Shown here: in pieces, positions 9,122 through 18,549 of the stretch
Numbering within the stretch: the stretch's first letter is position 1
Layout of the letters: the number at the start of each line of letters is the position of its first letter
DNA from: Thermoproteota archaeon
GTDB lineage: Archaea; Korarchaeota; JAOZGF01; JAOZFZ01
Assembly (NCBI GenBank): GCA_027492035.1
Contig: JAOZFT010000035.1
Coordinates: forward strand, 85,923 to 149,922
Reading direction: 5' to 3'
DNA: 64,000 nucleotides
Translations under genes and position numbers: made by a program
Notes under the pieces: model-generated
The model's database searches: none
What the model saw: only the letters and a program-made list of their open reading frames with translations
What the model was told of the DNA's origin: nothing

Positions 9122-9745
9122 TTACAATGTTTCTTGGACGAACGAGTTCTCTTTCGGCAAAATCTCTTTTTTATAAAGGGTTAAGCAAGAATTGCAGCAG
9201 AAGTATAGTTCTCTGTCATCAACAACCAATTTAAGAGGTTCTTCCTTTATTTCCTTCCCGCAATATGTACATGAAACTTTAACTCCGAATCCTGGCCTTA
9301 ATTTCGGCCCGTAATCCTCTTTAAGTGTTTTAACAACCACAAATGTGTTAACAGTCTCAATTCCTTCTATTTTACTCAATTTATTCCTCAAAAACTCTTG
9401 GTAACCGGAGAAACTAGGTGTTGAAACTTTGAGGATTAAATCGAAAGATCCACTAGTCATATATAAACCGGTAACGTCCTCTATTCTGAGAATATCCTTA
9501 ATAGCTTTGTTCATTAATGACACCTTTGTTTTTAACCCTATAAAGAAAGTTAATCCACCAATAAGTTTTTCAGGGTCTATTTCTACCGTGAAACCTTTAA
9601 TTACACCGAGAGATCTCAATTTTCTAACCCTATTCTTTACAGTAGGTAAGCTGACACCTGTCTTTTCAGCGATTTTTGAGAAACTCATCCTGGCATCTTT
9701 CTGTAAGAGAATCATTATCTCTATATCTAAATTATCAAGTATCAA
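9122..9745 (-). CDS. copT: Lrp/AsnC-type regulator with C-terminal TRASH metal-sensing domain
   Basis: A 207-residue transcription factor. Residues 1-60 are an AsnC-type winged helix (LDIEIMILLQKDARMSFSKI; TGVSLPTVKNRVRKLRSLG). Residues about 65-145 are the RAM effector domain. Residues about 158-196 form a TRASH domain with Cys-x2-Cys (CTYC) and a later CCNSC cluster. This architecture is the one described for archaeal copper regulators encoded beside CopA. Here it is divergent from the copA-like gene, 249 bases away, which supports copper-responsive control of the pump. The start is TTG, with AGGAG ten bases upstream. The symbol is assigned by architecture and context. Confidence 0.85.
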   Translation of the reverse strand: MILDNLDIEIMILLQKDARMSFSKIAEKTGVSLPTVKNRVRKLRSLGVIKGFTVEIDPEKLIGGLTFFIGLKTKVSLMNKAIKDILRIEDVTGLYMTSGSFDLILKVSTPSFSGYQEFLRNKLSKIEGIETVNTFVVVKTLKEDYGPKLRPGFGVKVSCTYCGKEIKEEPLKLVVDDRELYFCCNSCLTLYKKEILPKENSFVQETL

Positions 9746-9873
9746 AACGGCTTCAACTCCTCATGAGGGAAAAGCTGGAAAAGACAAAATAAGTTCCTTA
9801 TATATCTCTCTTTCGTTATTGAAAAAAAGTTCCCCTTTTTTTTCAAAAAAATAAATTTTTCTACTTCGGAAAA

Positions 9874-9881
9874 TTATATAA
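9874..9881 (+). promoter_or_regulatory. Probable TATA box in the copT-copA intergenic region
   Basis: TTATATAA preceded by a purine-rich CGGAAAA stretch resembling a BRE, 114 bases upstream of the copA ATG. The octamer is self-complementary, so it could in principle work in both directions. A second candidate for the divergent regulator lies at about 9797-9805. Identified by eye only. Confidence 0.4.
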
Positions 9882-9994
9882 AAAAGGTTTTTTTCTCCTT
9901 TATTCTTCAGAAACTGAAAAGGAAGATTTTTAATCAGTAAAACACCTGTAGTAACTGGCGTAAAAGTAAACAAGGAATACTTAGAGGTAAAAAG

Positions 9995-12610
9995 ATGACA
10001 GAAAATCGTAAGAAAAATTTTGAACTCAAAATATCTGACATGTTTTCTGAAGCTCATGCTTTAGAAATTAAGAATACCTTACTCAGCCTAAATGGGGTTA
10101 TCGACGCAAAAGTTAGTTTCAAAAATGGGACTGTTAAGGTGAAATATGACCCTACAAAATTAAAAATTGCTGACATAGAAAAAGCAGTAAAAAATGCTGG
10201 TTATAAAGTAATCAAAGAAGTTACTTTGAAAATTGGAGGAATGACTTGTGCCAGTTGTGTGAGGACAATTGAGAACTCCCTTAAAAAATTAGATGGCACC
10301 TTAAGTGTTAATGTTAACCTTAACGCTGAAGAAGCACATGTTGTTTATAACCCGGAAAAAACCACAGTAAAAAATATGAAGAAAGCTGTTGAGGAGACAG
10401 GTTACCACTACCTAGGGGTTAAGGGAGAAATAGAAAATTTAGAGGGAAAAGTAAAGAAAAGAAACTTAAGAGATAAACGCAGCAAATTTCTTGTAGGTTT
10501 TGTTGTAGGCATTCCCTTAATGCTTCTCAAATATGTTCCAATTAACACTTCCTCTCTACTATCCTACTCAACATTAGCTGTTTCATTTCCAGCCTTTATT
10601 TATATAAGTTACCCCATTTTCGCTGCTGCATATCGTTCCATTAAGAATATGAACCTTAACATGGATGTTATGTACTCCATGGGGATAGGCGTAGCCTTTA
10701 CCTCCAGTATCTTAAGCACCTTTAACATACTTTCTAAAGAATTTTCATTTTACGATACAGCAATTCTTCTCGCTGCATTCCTTACAGTTGGGCGATATTT
10801 GGAAGAAAAGGCAAAGGGGAAAACTTCAGATGCAATAAAGAAACTAATTAATTTGCAGCCACAGAAAGCCATTGTACTACGTAACAGTAACGAAATCGAA
10901 ATACCTGTAAAAAATGTTCAAATAAACGACATAATTCTAGTGAAACCGGGAGGAAAAATACCTGTAGACGGTGAAGTTATTGAAGGCGAAAGCTATGTAG
11001 ATGAATCAATGATTACAGGGGAACCTGTCCCTGTTTTGAAAAGGGAAGGGGACGAAGTTATTGGTGGAACCATCAACAAGAACAGCACAATTAAATTTAA
11101 AGCGACAAAAGTAGGGAGGGAGACTTTACTCTCACAAATCATAAAACTAGTTGAAGAAGCCCAAAGTTCGAAACCACCTATTCAAAGGATTGCGGATAAA
11201 GCAGTAAGGTATTTTATCCCTGTAGTGTTAACAGTTGCAATTTCTTCCTTCATTGGCTGGTACTTAATTTTACATAGCACCTTGCTTTTTGCTTTGACCT
11301 GTATGATTTCAATACTTGTAGTGGCATGTCCTTGCGCTCTTGGACTTGCTACACCTACAGCTGTCACTGTAGGTATTGGACGTGGAGCAGAGCTGGGTGT
11401 CCTTATTAAACAGGGTGAAGCTCTTGAAAGATGCGAGAAACTGACAACTGTGGTATTTGACAAAACCGGAACCCTCACAAAAGGTAAACCTGAAGTTACA
11501 GATTTAGTGAGTGTAGGAATTAATGAAAAGAAACTATTGAAGTTAGTGGCTAGTGTTGAAAAAAGTTCTCAGCACCCGTTAGCTGAAGCTATTGTGAAAA
11601 AAGCTCAGGAAGAAGGTTTAAAGCTTGAAGAAAGTGAAAACTTTGACACATTTGAAGGAAAAGGGGTAACAGCAAAAATAAATGGGAAAGAAGTCCTTGT
11701 GGGAAGTAAAAAGTTCTTAAAGGAAAGGAATATCCCCTGCCCTGAAGAAATTGAAGAAAAATTGTTTCAACTTGAAAATGAAGGAAAAACAGTGATTTTA
11801 GTTTCGTTAAGTGGCAAAATCTGCGGTGCAATAGCTGTTACTGACAGATTAAGAGAAAAAGCCAAGGAGGCAATAAAAGAACTTAAGAAAATGAAACTTG
11901 ATGTTGTTATGATTACGGGTGACAACGCCAGAACTGCCTACACCATTGCTAAACAAATAGGGATCAAAAAGGTATTAGCAGAGGTCCTGCCGCAAGATAA
12001 AGTCAAGGAAATAAAGAAACTTCAAGAAAAAGGGGAAGTAGTGGCTTTTGTAGGTGACGGAATAAATGATGCCCCTGCACTTGCAAGTGCAGATGTAGGT
12101 ATTGCAATAGGTAGTGGTACAGACGTAGCAATTGAAACAGGTGAAATAATACTTGTAAAGGATAACCTTTTAGATGTTGTTGCAGCGCTGCAGCTAAGTA
12201 AGAAAGTAATGTCAAGGATAAAACAAAACCTGTTCTGGGCTTTCGCGTACAACGCTGCCTTGATTCCTATGGCAGCCGGGATACTACATCCCCTCTTAAA
12301 AGTTGATTTTAGGCCTGAATTCGCAGGACTTGCAATGGCAATGAGCTCTGTAACAGTTGTAACACTTTCTCTTCTGCTACGGAAATATGTACCACCTATA
12401 AAGAAAAATTTTGGAACCGTGAAAAAACATGTGAAGGAGGCGAGAAAAATGGTTGTGGACCCTGTTTGTAAAATGGTTGTAGATGAAGAAACAGCAAGAT
12501 TTAGAAGTGAATATAGAGGTAAGACGTACTACTTCTGCAGCTTAAGTTGTAAGGAAGCATTTGATGAAAACCCTGAAAAATATGTTGGCAAGGTTCTTTC
12601 GCACAAGTGA
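9995..12610 (+). CDS. copA: Copper-transporting P1B-type ATPase with C-terminal YHS domain
   Basis: An 871-residue P1B ATPase. Two HMA domains come first: residues about 8-72 have lost the Cys pair (DMFSEAHA where GMTCxxC should be), while the second has GMTCASC (about 82). Membrane segments follow, then TGEPVPV (actuator), the transmembrane CPC motif in [13 protein letters not shown] (about 445), the phosphorylated Asp in [11 protein letters not shown] (about 488), the HP motif [16 protein letters not shown] and [19 protein letters not shown]-type domain ([13 protein letters not shown]...[11 protein letters not shown]) ends the protein. CPC plus TRASH regulator indicates Cu+ export. The ATG is preceded by GAGGT. 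Confidence 0.93.
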   Translation: MTENRKKNFELKISDMFSEAHALEIKNTLLSLNGVIDAKVSFKNGTVKVKYDPTKLKIADIEKAVKNAGYKVIKEVTLKIGGMTCASCVRTIENSLKKLDGTLSVNVNLNAEEAHVVYNPEKTTVKNMKKAVEETGYHYLGVKGEIENLEGKVKKRNLRDKRSKFLVGFVVGIPLMLLKYVPINTSSLLSYSTLAVSFPAFIYISYPIFAAAYRSIKNMNLNMDVMYSMGIGVAFTSSILSTFNILSKEFSFYDTAILLAAFLTVGRYLEEKAKGKTSDAIKKLINLQPQKAIVLRNSNEIEIPVKNVQINDIILVKPGGKIPVDGEVIEGESYVDESMITGEPVPVLKREGDEVIGGTINKNSTIKFKATKVGRETLLSQIIKLVEEAQSSKPPIQRIADKAVRYFIPVVLTVAISSFIGWYLILHSTLLFALTCMISILVVACPCALGLATPTAVTVGIGRGAELGVLIKQGEALERCEKLTTVVFDKTGTLTKGKPEVTDLVSVGINEKKLLKLVASVEKSSQHPLAEAIVKKAQEEGLKLEESENFDTFEGKGVTAKINGKEVLVGSKKFLKERNIPCPEEIEEKLFQLENEGKTVILVSLSGKICGAIAVTDRLREKAKEAIKELKKMKLDVVMITGDNARTAYTIAKQIGIKKVLAEVLPQDKVKEIKKLQEKGEVVAFVGDGINDAPALASADVGIAIGSGTDVAIETGEIILVKDNLLDVVAALQLSKKVMSRIKQNLFWAFAYNAALIPMAAGILHPLLKVDFRPEFAGLAMAMSSVTVVTLSLLLRKYVPPIKKNFGTVKKHVKEARKMVVDPVCKMVVDEETARFRSEYRGKTYYFCSLSCKEAFDENPEKYVGKVLSHK

Positions 12611-12760
12611 TGTAGAAAAGGAAATTAACAGCAGTAAATAACCTTTAACTCTTAAATTTTTTAGAATCGTTAAAATATTAACCCAGCGACTGGTATCTCT
12701 AGCTCCCAGCTTTATACACATTAAATACTTTTTATCTCCTCCTTAAGCATCATCCGTTTC

Positions 12761-12876
12761 ATGTCCACTGAATTAACAAAATGGATGGTTGAAGGTTTAG
12801 GGAAAGAATAGATGATTCATTCATAACCTTTTTAGATAATGCAGTAAAGAAACTTAAGTTGTTAAAGACCAGTTAA
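12761..12876 (+). pseudogene. Tiny frameshifted ORF between copA and a small membrane protein gene
   Basis: An ATG at 12761 opens MSTELTKWMVEGLGKE and stops at a TAG. A two-base frame change just before it continues as RERIDDSFITFLDNAVKKLK and on to a TAA at 12874, so about 40 residues of helical, charged sequence look like one small gene broken by a frameshift. A TATA-like TTAAATACTTTTTA lies about 26 bases before the expected start of transcription; there is no SD site. I do not recognise a family, and this may be chance. Confidence 0.3.
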
Positions 12877-12906
12877 AACTTGTTAAGGGAAGGAGGTGGA
12901 AATTAA

Positions 12907-13056
12907 ATGATGGCTATTCGTGCAGGCTTGGTTATACTGAATTTAATTGTTAAAGGTGTACTTGGAGCAATAATGGTTGTAGCTGCTGTGTTTTTCCTTT
13001 GGAAATTGAGTAAACTTGTTGATGCATACACAGCAAAACTTAAAGAGAAACCTTAA
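12907..13056 (+). CDS. Small single-span membrane protein (49 residues)
   Basis: A 49-residue ORF beginning MMAIRAGLV with one hydrophobic helix (about residues 6-31) and a basic C-terminal tail rich in Lys (KLSKLVDAYTAKLKEKP). It is preceded by AAGGGAAGGAGGTGG, among the strongest SD sites in the window, which argues that it is translated. It lies about 300 bases downstream of copA on the same strand. A role in copper handling is suggested only by position. No family is recognised. Confidence 0.6.
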   Translation: MMAIRAGLVILNLIVKGVLGAIMVVAAVFFLWKLSKLVDAYTAKLKEKP

Positions 13057-13164
13057 CAGAATTATTTAACAATCTCAGGGAAAAATTCCTCTAAACTCAG
13101 AGAAAAAAGGACCTTTACCACACCTTTTTTCGGAGACTTAAAAAGTCCTTGTTAAAGCAAAGGG

Positions 13165-14895
13165 TTAACCCCCATGTTTATTTTTCATTTCAGGTTCGAC
13201 TTTAAAATTCACTTTAAATTCTTTTATGCCATGTTTCTCTAGAAGCCCTCTAAACTCCTCTAAACTTTTGAAAGGTCTCATTTTCATTATTTCAAGTACT
13301 ATGGTCTTGTTAAAACCTGGTATAAGTTTTAAAACAGACTTATCAGCACTATTTACTTCTATTTCATAAGGTACAGCTTTCACTGACCTATGCCTATGTT
13401 TTGAAACAACTACATCCAGAAAAATCCTAAGTTTTAAAGGGATTGGGACCTTAACCAAGAGAGGATACGTTCCAAACTGTCTCGCCCATGTATAATGATC
13501 AACAATTTTTTCAGTAAAAACATTTCTAAGCCGAGTTCCCTCCGGTACAACTTTTTTAAGCATAGGAATATCTATTTCAGTCCTGATTCTGCCTCTCCAA
13601 TACCGAAAAAGTCTCTTATGTCTGTATACATTTTTTAAACCGAATTTCTCCATTCTAGTACCTTTAAAAACCATAACCTGCCTAATATTTATCCTCCTTA
13701 AAAGAAGCCCTTCATCAAGTATTCTTTTCAGGTAGGTGTAATTCTCCCTGAAAGTTTTCTTTGTTTCCCCCATAAGGCCATGTAAAATATTTACTCCAGG
13801 AAGAAGGGAAGGGAGGCCATTCCACCCCCTCCTTTTCCCAATATTGTTCACCACTTTAATAGCTTCCAAAGCTTCATCAGGAAAAACTTTGAGGTTATTC
13901 CTTTTAACCACGTCCTCGTCAAAACTTTCAACACCAAATGCAGCTACATCTCCAGATGTTCCGTACTCCACGATTATTTTCAAAATTTCAATGCTTTCCT
14001 TTCTCCAATGCACTATTGTTCCTGGGTTTACGTTATCCATGTGAAGCACTTCAAGTGTAGGTGCTACTTTCTTCACCCCACTATAAAGTTTTTTTATGGC
14101 TTCAACGTTGGGTTTGGGAAACTCTTCATCTCCAACTTTGTCAGCTTTATAAGTTAACAAGTCAGCCTGGCATCCTATCCTGAAAAATTTCACTCCACAA
14201 TTATGCAGTGTCTCAATTTCCTTGATTATACTGTCCAAGCTTCTAAACTGCGGTTTGCCATATAAAGGCGTTGTACAGAAAGAGCATCCTCCAACAACAT
14301 ATCTTGGACATCCTCTATAGGTTTCTATCTCAACCATTATGAAAGGGTAAAGTGGATGTTGCTTGACTATCTGGGCTCCTGCTGCAGGAATTCCCCCAAG
14401 ATTTTCCCTGTTTATCTTTGCGTTAGAATCTGCGTTTTCTAAGCCTTCCTTCAAAAGTTGAGGAATATATGCTTCAAGATCCCCCTCAACCACTGCATCA
14501 AAACTTCCAGCATAATCCTCCACTCTTACCCCAACCTTTCCTCCTTCACTTGCTGTACCGAACTTCACTGCAGGTCCACCTATGACTTTCAAAGGTTTAT
14601 CTAACAAATTTGCGATGGAAACAAGTTCCTCCAGTGTCGCAGGTGACCCTGCTAAATATTTCCCGGGTACAACAGTCCCCCCAATGAACACAACAAGGTC
14701 TGCTTTGGAAGCTAGTTTCAGAAACTTATCCCTCTTTTTCCTAATTTCGTCAATAGTGAAATAAGAAACTTCTCTCTCCCCACAGCTATAAAGAGCTCCT
14801 GCAACATATCTGGGATAGGGTGAAATATAAGGCGGAACCCCTAAACATGAGGGTTCATCCACGTATCCATCCAGTATTATGGTTTTCAACTCCAA
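13165..14895 (-). CDS. Radical SAM protein with C-terminal helix-hairpin-helix (COG1031 type)
   Basis: A 576-residue protein. The N-terminal 150 residues resemble a cobalamin-binding-like Rossmann region (VVFIGGTVVPGKYL). The radical SAM core follows with an expanded cluster motif, CPRYVVGGCSFC (Cys-x7-Cys-x2-Cys, about residue 196), then FRIGCQAD and VAAFGVESFDEDVV. The C terminus (about 515-565) carries an HhH motif (LKLIPGFNKTIVLEIMKMRP). This domain order matches the uncharacterised archaeal Fe-S oxidoreductase family with an HhH tail. A nucleic-acid substrate is plausible from the HhH but not shown. The start is TTG, with a second in-frame TTG two codons later. Confidence 0.82.
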   Translation of the reverse strand: MELKTIILDGYVDEPSCLGVPPYISPYPRYVAGALYSCGEREVSYFTIDEIRKKRDKFLKLASKADLVVFIGGTVVPGKYLAGSPATLEELVSIANLLDKPLKVIGGPAVKFGTASEGGKVGVRVEDYAGSFDAVVEGDLEAYIPQLLKEGLENADSNAKINRENLGGIPAAGAQIVKQHPLYPFIMVEIETYRGCPRYVVGGCSFCTTPLYGKPQFRSLDSIIKEIETLHNCGVKFFRIGCQADLLTYKADKVGDEEFPKPNVEAIKKLYSGVKKVAPTLEVLHMDNVNPGTIVHWRKESIEILKIIVEYGTSGDVAAFGVESFDEDVVKRNNLKVFPDEALEAIKVVNNIGKRRGWNGLPSLLPGVNILHGLMGETKKTFRENYTYLKRILDEGLLLRRINIRQVMVFKGTRMEKFGLKNVYRHKRLFRYWRGRIRTEIDIPMLKKVVPEGTRLRNVFTEKIVDHYTWARQFGTYPLLVKVPIPLKLRIFLDVVVSKHRHRSVKAVPYEIEVNSADKSVLKLIPGFNKTIVLEIMKMRPFKSLEEFRGLLEKHGIKEFKVNFKVEPEMKNKHGG

Positions 14896-15155
14896 GTCCT
14901 TACTCCAAAGATTTCAGAGAAGCAACTTACTTTTACTCCTAAAGAACTAGACTTTGTTAAAAAATATAATACTTCTACTGTGTAATCAAGGAAAGGAGTG
15001 CGCTATCCTCAATCTGTCATGTATTTCTCCATTTCTTTTCCAGGTTTTCAGAAATAAAAAGTTTCACCTTCAATTTTTTGAGGTAAGTAAAAAGGAGTTA
15101 ACCAGTGACGTCCCTAACTCTTCTCCCTCTTCTTTCGCTAACGCAACGATTTTCA

Positions 15156-16019
15156 TTACAAAGTTTTCTCTTTAATTACCCTAATCTGTTTCACTATACA
15201 TTTGCATTTTCTTCTTTTTGTTGAGAAAATGTAAGAAAGAAAGTATGTAAATACTGCTATTATTCCTGTTATGGCGCTTGCTGAAACATTTAAATAAATA
15301 GAGGCAATTAAACCTGTTAATCCAGAAGTTAAGGCGAAAAGCTCAGCTAAAATTACAGCTTTTTCGAAACTGTGGGAGAACTCATAAGCTGAAGCTGCAG
15401 GTGCTACAAGTAAAATAATTGTCAATATTGACCCTACAACTTTCAAAGAAATAACTGTTACAATAGCTACAATCATAGTTAACGTGTAACGTAACAGGTC
15501 TGTTCTTAAACCCATAGCTTCGGCTGTTTCTTCATCGAAAACTATGAATTTAAACCCTTTAAAGAGAAGAGTTATTAAGAGAAGCGTAGTAAAGGTTAAA
15601 GTCAACAAAATATTTATTTCATCAATTGTTACACTTAAAACATCCCCTATAATGTACTGCCAAGCTGAAACTGAGTAAGTTGAGGTTAAGGAAAGAAATA
15701 AAACAGCTAATGCAGTAGATAAACCAAAAACTAAACCAAGCATAACATCCATTCTTCCCTCCTCCTTCTTCCCAATATATGATATCAGGAAAGAGAAAAG
15801 TATACTCAAAATAAAAGCTCCTAACAATGGGTTTATCTTTAAAAGTAAAGCTAAAATGGCTCCTGCTAAAGATGAGTGGGCGACAGCTGCTCCCATTGTT
15901 GACATTTTCTTCTGAACCACAAAAACCCCAACTGCTGAAGTTGTTAAGCTTGTAAGTAAAGTAGCAATCAAGGCATTAATTAAAAAAGAATAAAGGAAAA
16001 AATTAAACGTGCCCATCAC
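15156..16019 (-). CDS. znuB: Zn2+/Mn2+ ABC transporter permease (ABC-3 family)
   Basis: A 287-residue integral membrane protein with about eight or nine hydrophobic spans. It shows the ABC-3 family blocks QKKMSTMGAAVAHSSLAGA (coupling region near residue 37) and VGSILTIILLVAPAASAY (about 204). It forms the channel of a metal importer with the ATPase gene, whose stop overlaps its start (ATGA). The metal (Zn or Mn) cannot be told from the permease alone. A 28-codon ORF begins at ATG 15156 overlapping this stop (TAATG); it is too short to judge and may be a remnant. Confidence 0.9.
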   Translation of the reverse strand: MMGTFNFFLYSFLINALIATLLTSLTTSAVGVFVVQKKMSTMGAAVAHSSLAGAILALLLKINPLLGAFILSILFSFLISYIGKKEEGRMDVMLGLVFGLSTALAVLFLSLTSTYSVSAWQYIIGDVLSVTIDEINILLTLTFTTLLLITLLFKGFKFIVFDEETAEAMGLRTDLLRYTLTMIVAIVTVISLKVVGSILTIILLVAPAASAYEFSHSFEKAVILAELFALTSGLTGLIASIYLNVSASAITGIIAVFTYFLSYIFSTKRRKCKCIVKQIRVIKEKTL

Positions 16020-16780
16020 CCTTCAACAATTACTTTCTCCTTTTCCAAACGTAAAATTTTCATTTCCCTCATAAATGTTTTAGTTAATGTTTCTTCATTC
16101 AGTACCTTCTGAGGAGGACCAGCTGCAACCACTTTCCTGTTTAATAAAATAACTTCGTCTGAAAGTTTAAGAGATGGGTTTAAATTATGAGTCACTATAA
16201 CTACAGTTACTCCTTCACTAACTAAATTTTTTAGAGCCTGCAGTATTCTTCCCTCAGATGCTATATCCACTCCCGCTAAGGGTTCATCCAGCAAAAGAAT
16301 TTCAGGTTGAGAAGCTATCGCTCTAGCTATTAAAACTCTTTGCTGCTGCCCACCTGACAAGTGAGAAAATGGTTTATCCCAGAAATTATCCATATCAACA
16401 AGTTTTAAAGCCTCCCTTGCTTTCTCAACATCCTCCTTAGTAAAGAAGGCTATCGGTTTCTTTTTCGGAAGCCTACCCATTAACACTACATCTTTAACCA
16501 GCACCAGCGCTGCAGGATCTATTCTTTCCCTTTGAGGGACGTAACCTATTCTTCTGCGAAGTTTTAAAGCCTTCTTGGAAGGATCCAAACCTAAAACCTC
16601 CACTTTGCCAACAAAAGGCTTAATTAAACCCAATAAAACCCTGAGAAGTGTTGTTTTTCCTGCTCCATTAGGGCCTATCACGGAAAGGAACAAAGGCTTC
16701 TTAATACTCCATGTAACATCTTCTAACGCTATAAAAGGCCCATATGCCACATAAACGTTTTCAACTTTAACTATGTTCAT
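16016..16780 (-). CDS. znuC: Zn2+/Mn2+ ABC transporter ATP-binding protein
   Basis: A 254-residue ABC ATPase. It has Walker A GPNGAGKTT (about residue 37), the Q-loop in GYVPQRERIDP, the signature LSGGQQQR (about 143), Walker B ILLLDEPLAGVD and the switch His in IVTHNLNP. 'PQRERIDP' and 'FPVTVxDVVLMGR'-type context (here LVKDVVLMGR) are typical of metal-importer ATPases. It overlaps the regulator gene upstream and the permease gene downstream by four bases each, so all three are one operon. Confidence 0.92.
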   Translation of the reverse strand: MNIVKVENVYVAYGPFIALEDVTWSIKKPLFLSVIGPNGAGKTTLLRVLLGLIKPFVGKVEVLGLDPSKKALKLRRRIGYVPQRERIDPAALVLVKDVVLMGRLPKKKPIAFFTKEDVEKAREALKLVDMDNFWDKPFSHLSGGQQQRVLIARAIASQPEILLLDEPLAGVDIASEGRILQALKNLVSEGVTVVIVTHNLNPSLKLSDEVILLNRKVVAAGPPQKVLNEETLTKTFMREMKILRLEKEKVIVEG

Positions 16781-17223
16781 TTATTCCCTCTCCTTAAAGG
16801 AGGAATAGGTTTCCCATGGGGGCAACAAACCGGGTTGCCTAATACGTAATTAATTAACTCCACCACCCTAAAAGAAACATATGAATCAAATTTTTTTGTT
16901 TCGCAACACGCTGTGTCAACATCTAACCCCAGTTTTTCCACAAGTAAAGTTTCAATTAATCTATGCCTTCTAATAATCTTTTCTGCTGAAACAACTCCTT
17001 TTTTAGTCAATTTAACCCCCTTTCTGCCTAAATACTTAACTAAACCCTTACTTTCAAGTTTTTTCAACATTTCAATTGCTGTGGGAGACTTCACATTAAG
17101 CTGTTTAGCTAGTGACGAAAGCGAAACACTACATCTGTTAATTGACGTTTCATATAGTGCCACTAAATAGTCTGCTTCTCTTTCAGTTATTTTTTCAAGT
17201 TGAGCAGTATCTACCTCCATCAT
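16777..17223 (-). CDS. DtxR/MntR-family metal-dependent repressor
   Basis: A 148-residue regulator with the DtxR winged helix (READYLVALYE; LAKQLNVKSPTAIEMLKKLESKGLV) and the dimerisation/metal domain (IIRRHRLIETLLVEKLGLD; ACCETKKFDSYVSFRVVE; CCPHGKPIPP). The usual metal-ligand His of the 'HxxE/C' segments is partly replaced by Cys (ACCE), as in some IdeR/DtxR forms. There is no SH3 tail, so the length is MntR-like. It starts the importer operon, and a DtxR-type palindrome lies in the divergent promoter 90 bases away, so it probably represses both this operon and the binding-protein gene when metal is plentiful. Confidence 0.88.
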   Translation of the reverse strand: MMEVDTAQLEKITEREADYLVALYETSINRCSVSLSSLAKQLNVKSPTAIEMLKKLESKGLVKYLGRKGVKLTKKGVVSAEKIIRRHRLIETLLVEKLGLDVDTACCETKKFDSYVSFRVVELINYVLGNPVCCPHGKPIPPLRRGNK

Positions 17224-17312
17224 TTCTTTACTAACTCCTCAGTTTCCGTTTTTCAGTATATTCTCTCCCTCTAAAAGGTTTTAAAAGTGGAAGTAATTAT
17301 ATTAAATATAAA

Positions 17313-17327
17313 TTAGGTATAACCTAA
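17313..17327. promoter_or_regulatory. DtxR-like operator palindrome
   Basis: TTAGGTATAACCTAA: perfect six-base arms (TTAGGT/ACCTAA) around a three-base centre. The half-site TTAGGT is the classic DtxR/IdeR half-site. It sits directly after a TATA-like stretch (TTATATTAAATATA, 17297-17310), between the divergent DtxR-family regulator and the metal-binding protein gene. A bound repressor here would block the promoter of the downstream gene and possibly the divergent one. Confidence 0.65.
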
Positions 17328-17376
17328 AAATAAAAATTTAATGTTCCCAAAAACAAGAAGAGGTGTTTCCGGTTAC

Positions 17377-18390
17377 ATGAACAAGATTTTTCACTTGTTT
17401 CTCGCTTTAACTTTCTCTTTCCTTTTCTGCCTAAATTTACCCTTTTCACCAGTTCAGGGAATTAGTCAACATAAACCCTTAATTGTTACAACGATTCCTC
17501 CCCTTAAAGCAATAACAAAAGAAATTGTTGATGACCACTTCCAAGTTATAGCTCTTGTTTCCGCAGAAACAGATCCACACCAATACTCGCCAAAACCTTC
17601 AGATATTGAAATCGTTAGGAAAGCTGATGTTTTCATAAGTGTGGGTAAAGAGGAGTTTCTGGGTCAACTTCCCAAAGAAGGTAAACCTGGACAAGTTAGG
17701 CTTTCCTGGAAAGACTGGATAAAGTCAGGTGTTTACATTAAAAATGAAAACCCTCATTACATATGGCTCTACCCTAAAAACGCTGAAAAAATAGCTGAGA
17801 AAATAAAGGATACTTTATCTGAAAAATACCCAAACCTAACAAAAGAGATGGAGATAAATTTTGAGAAGTTTGTCTCTAAACTAAATCAATTAAAGATTCA
17901 AATCAAGGAACTGATTGAAAAAGCAAATGTTGGGAAAGAGCAAGTGGTTTTAGCAGCTCCTCATTTCGAGCCGTTAATGGAATTTATGGGAATTAAAGTT
18001 TTAGACATTGTTATGAAAGGGGAAGGAAAAACTCCAAGTGTGAATGACATCGCTTCAATAGAGAAGGAAATGCTGAAAAAAAACGTTAAATCAATAATTG
18101 CCCTGTACACAATGAAAGAGGGAATTGAAGGAAAAATAAGTCAAAAAATAGCTAAAGATGTAAACGCGACAGTTATTTACCTCTACGGTTTACCCATAAA
18201 CCAAAATGACAGCTACACAGATTTCATCCTCTATGATGCCTCAATCTTAATAGGGAATCTTCAACAAGGACACTGCGTAAAAACAAGTCAGGGACCACCG
18301 GAGTACACCACAACTCTTCTAATTACAATTGTTTTCTTGGTTGTTTCGCTTCTGATTGAAACTTTTGTTCTGTTGAAATTCAGAACCTAA
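17377..18390 (+). CDS. znuA: Zn2+/Mn2+ ABC transporter substrate-binding protein, C-terminally anchored
   Basis: A cluster A-I metal-binding protein. It has an N-terminal signal segment (MNKIFHLFLALTFSFLFC), IVTTIPPLKAITKEI at the start of the mature domain, the first metal-ligand region DPHQYSPKPSDIE, VFISVGKEEF and AAPHFEPLMEF with a second His. The His-rich loop seen in many bacterial ZnuA proteins is absent. A C-terminal transmembrane helix (ITIVFLVVSLLIETFVLL) replaces a lipobox as membrane anchor, as expected in archaea. An ATG at 17341 is also in frame, but GAGGTG at 17360 and the cleaner signal peptide favour 17377. It is divergent from the regulator-ATPase-permease operon. Confidence 0.87.
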   Translation: MNKIFHLFLALTFSFLFCLNLPFSPVQGISQHKPLIVTTIPPLKAITKEIVDDHFQVIALVSAETDPHQYSPKPSDIEIVRKADVFISVGKEEFLGQLPKEGKPGQVRLSWKDWIKSGVYIKNENPHYIWLYPKNAEKIAEKIKDTLSEKYPNLTKEMEINFEKFVSKLNQLKIQIKELIEKANVGKEQVVLAAPHFEPLMEFMGIKVLDIVMKGEGKTPSVNDIASIEKEMLKKNVKSIIALYTMKEGIEGKISQKIAKDVNATVIYLYGLPINQNDSYTDFILYDASILIGNLQQGHCVKTSQGPPEYTTTLLITIVFLVVSLLIETFVLLKFRT

Positions 18391-18549
18391 ATTACCTACT
18401 TCTCCTCATTAAATCTTTCTATACTCCCTTTTTTAGCTAAGTATAAACCATATCTTTAAGAGTATATTTTTTTAAATAAATTAAACGTATGTTTTGGGAA
18501 AATAAATCTATCCTAAATAGGTTTCTTCTATTCTTTTGGTGAATTTCCC

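Noticed and set aside
12721-12760. Terminator or riboswitch after copA
   Set aside because: No stable stem could be drawn by eye; the stretch is better explained as an A/T-rich promoter for the small ORFs.
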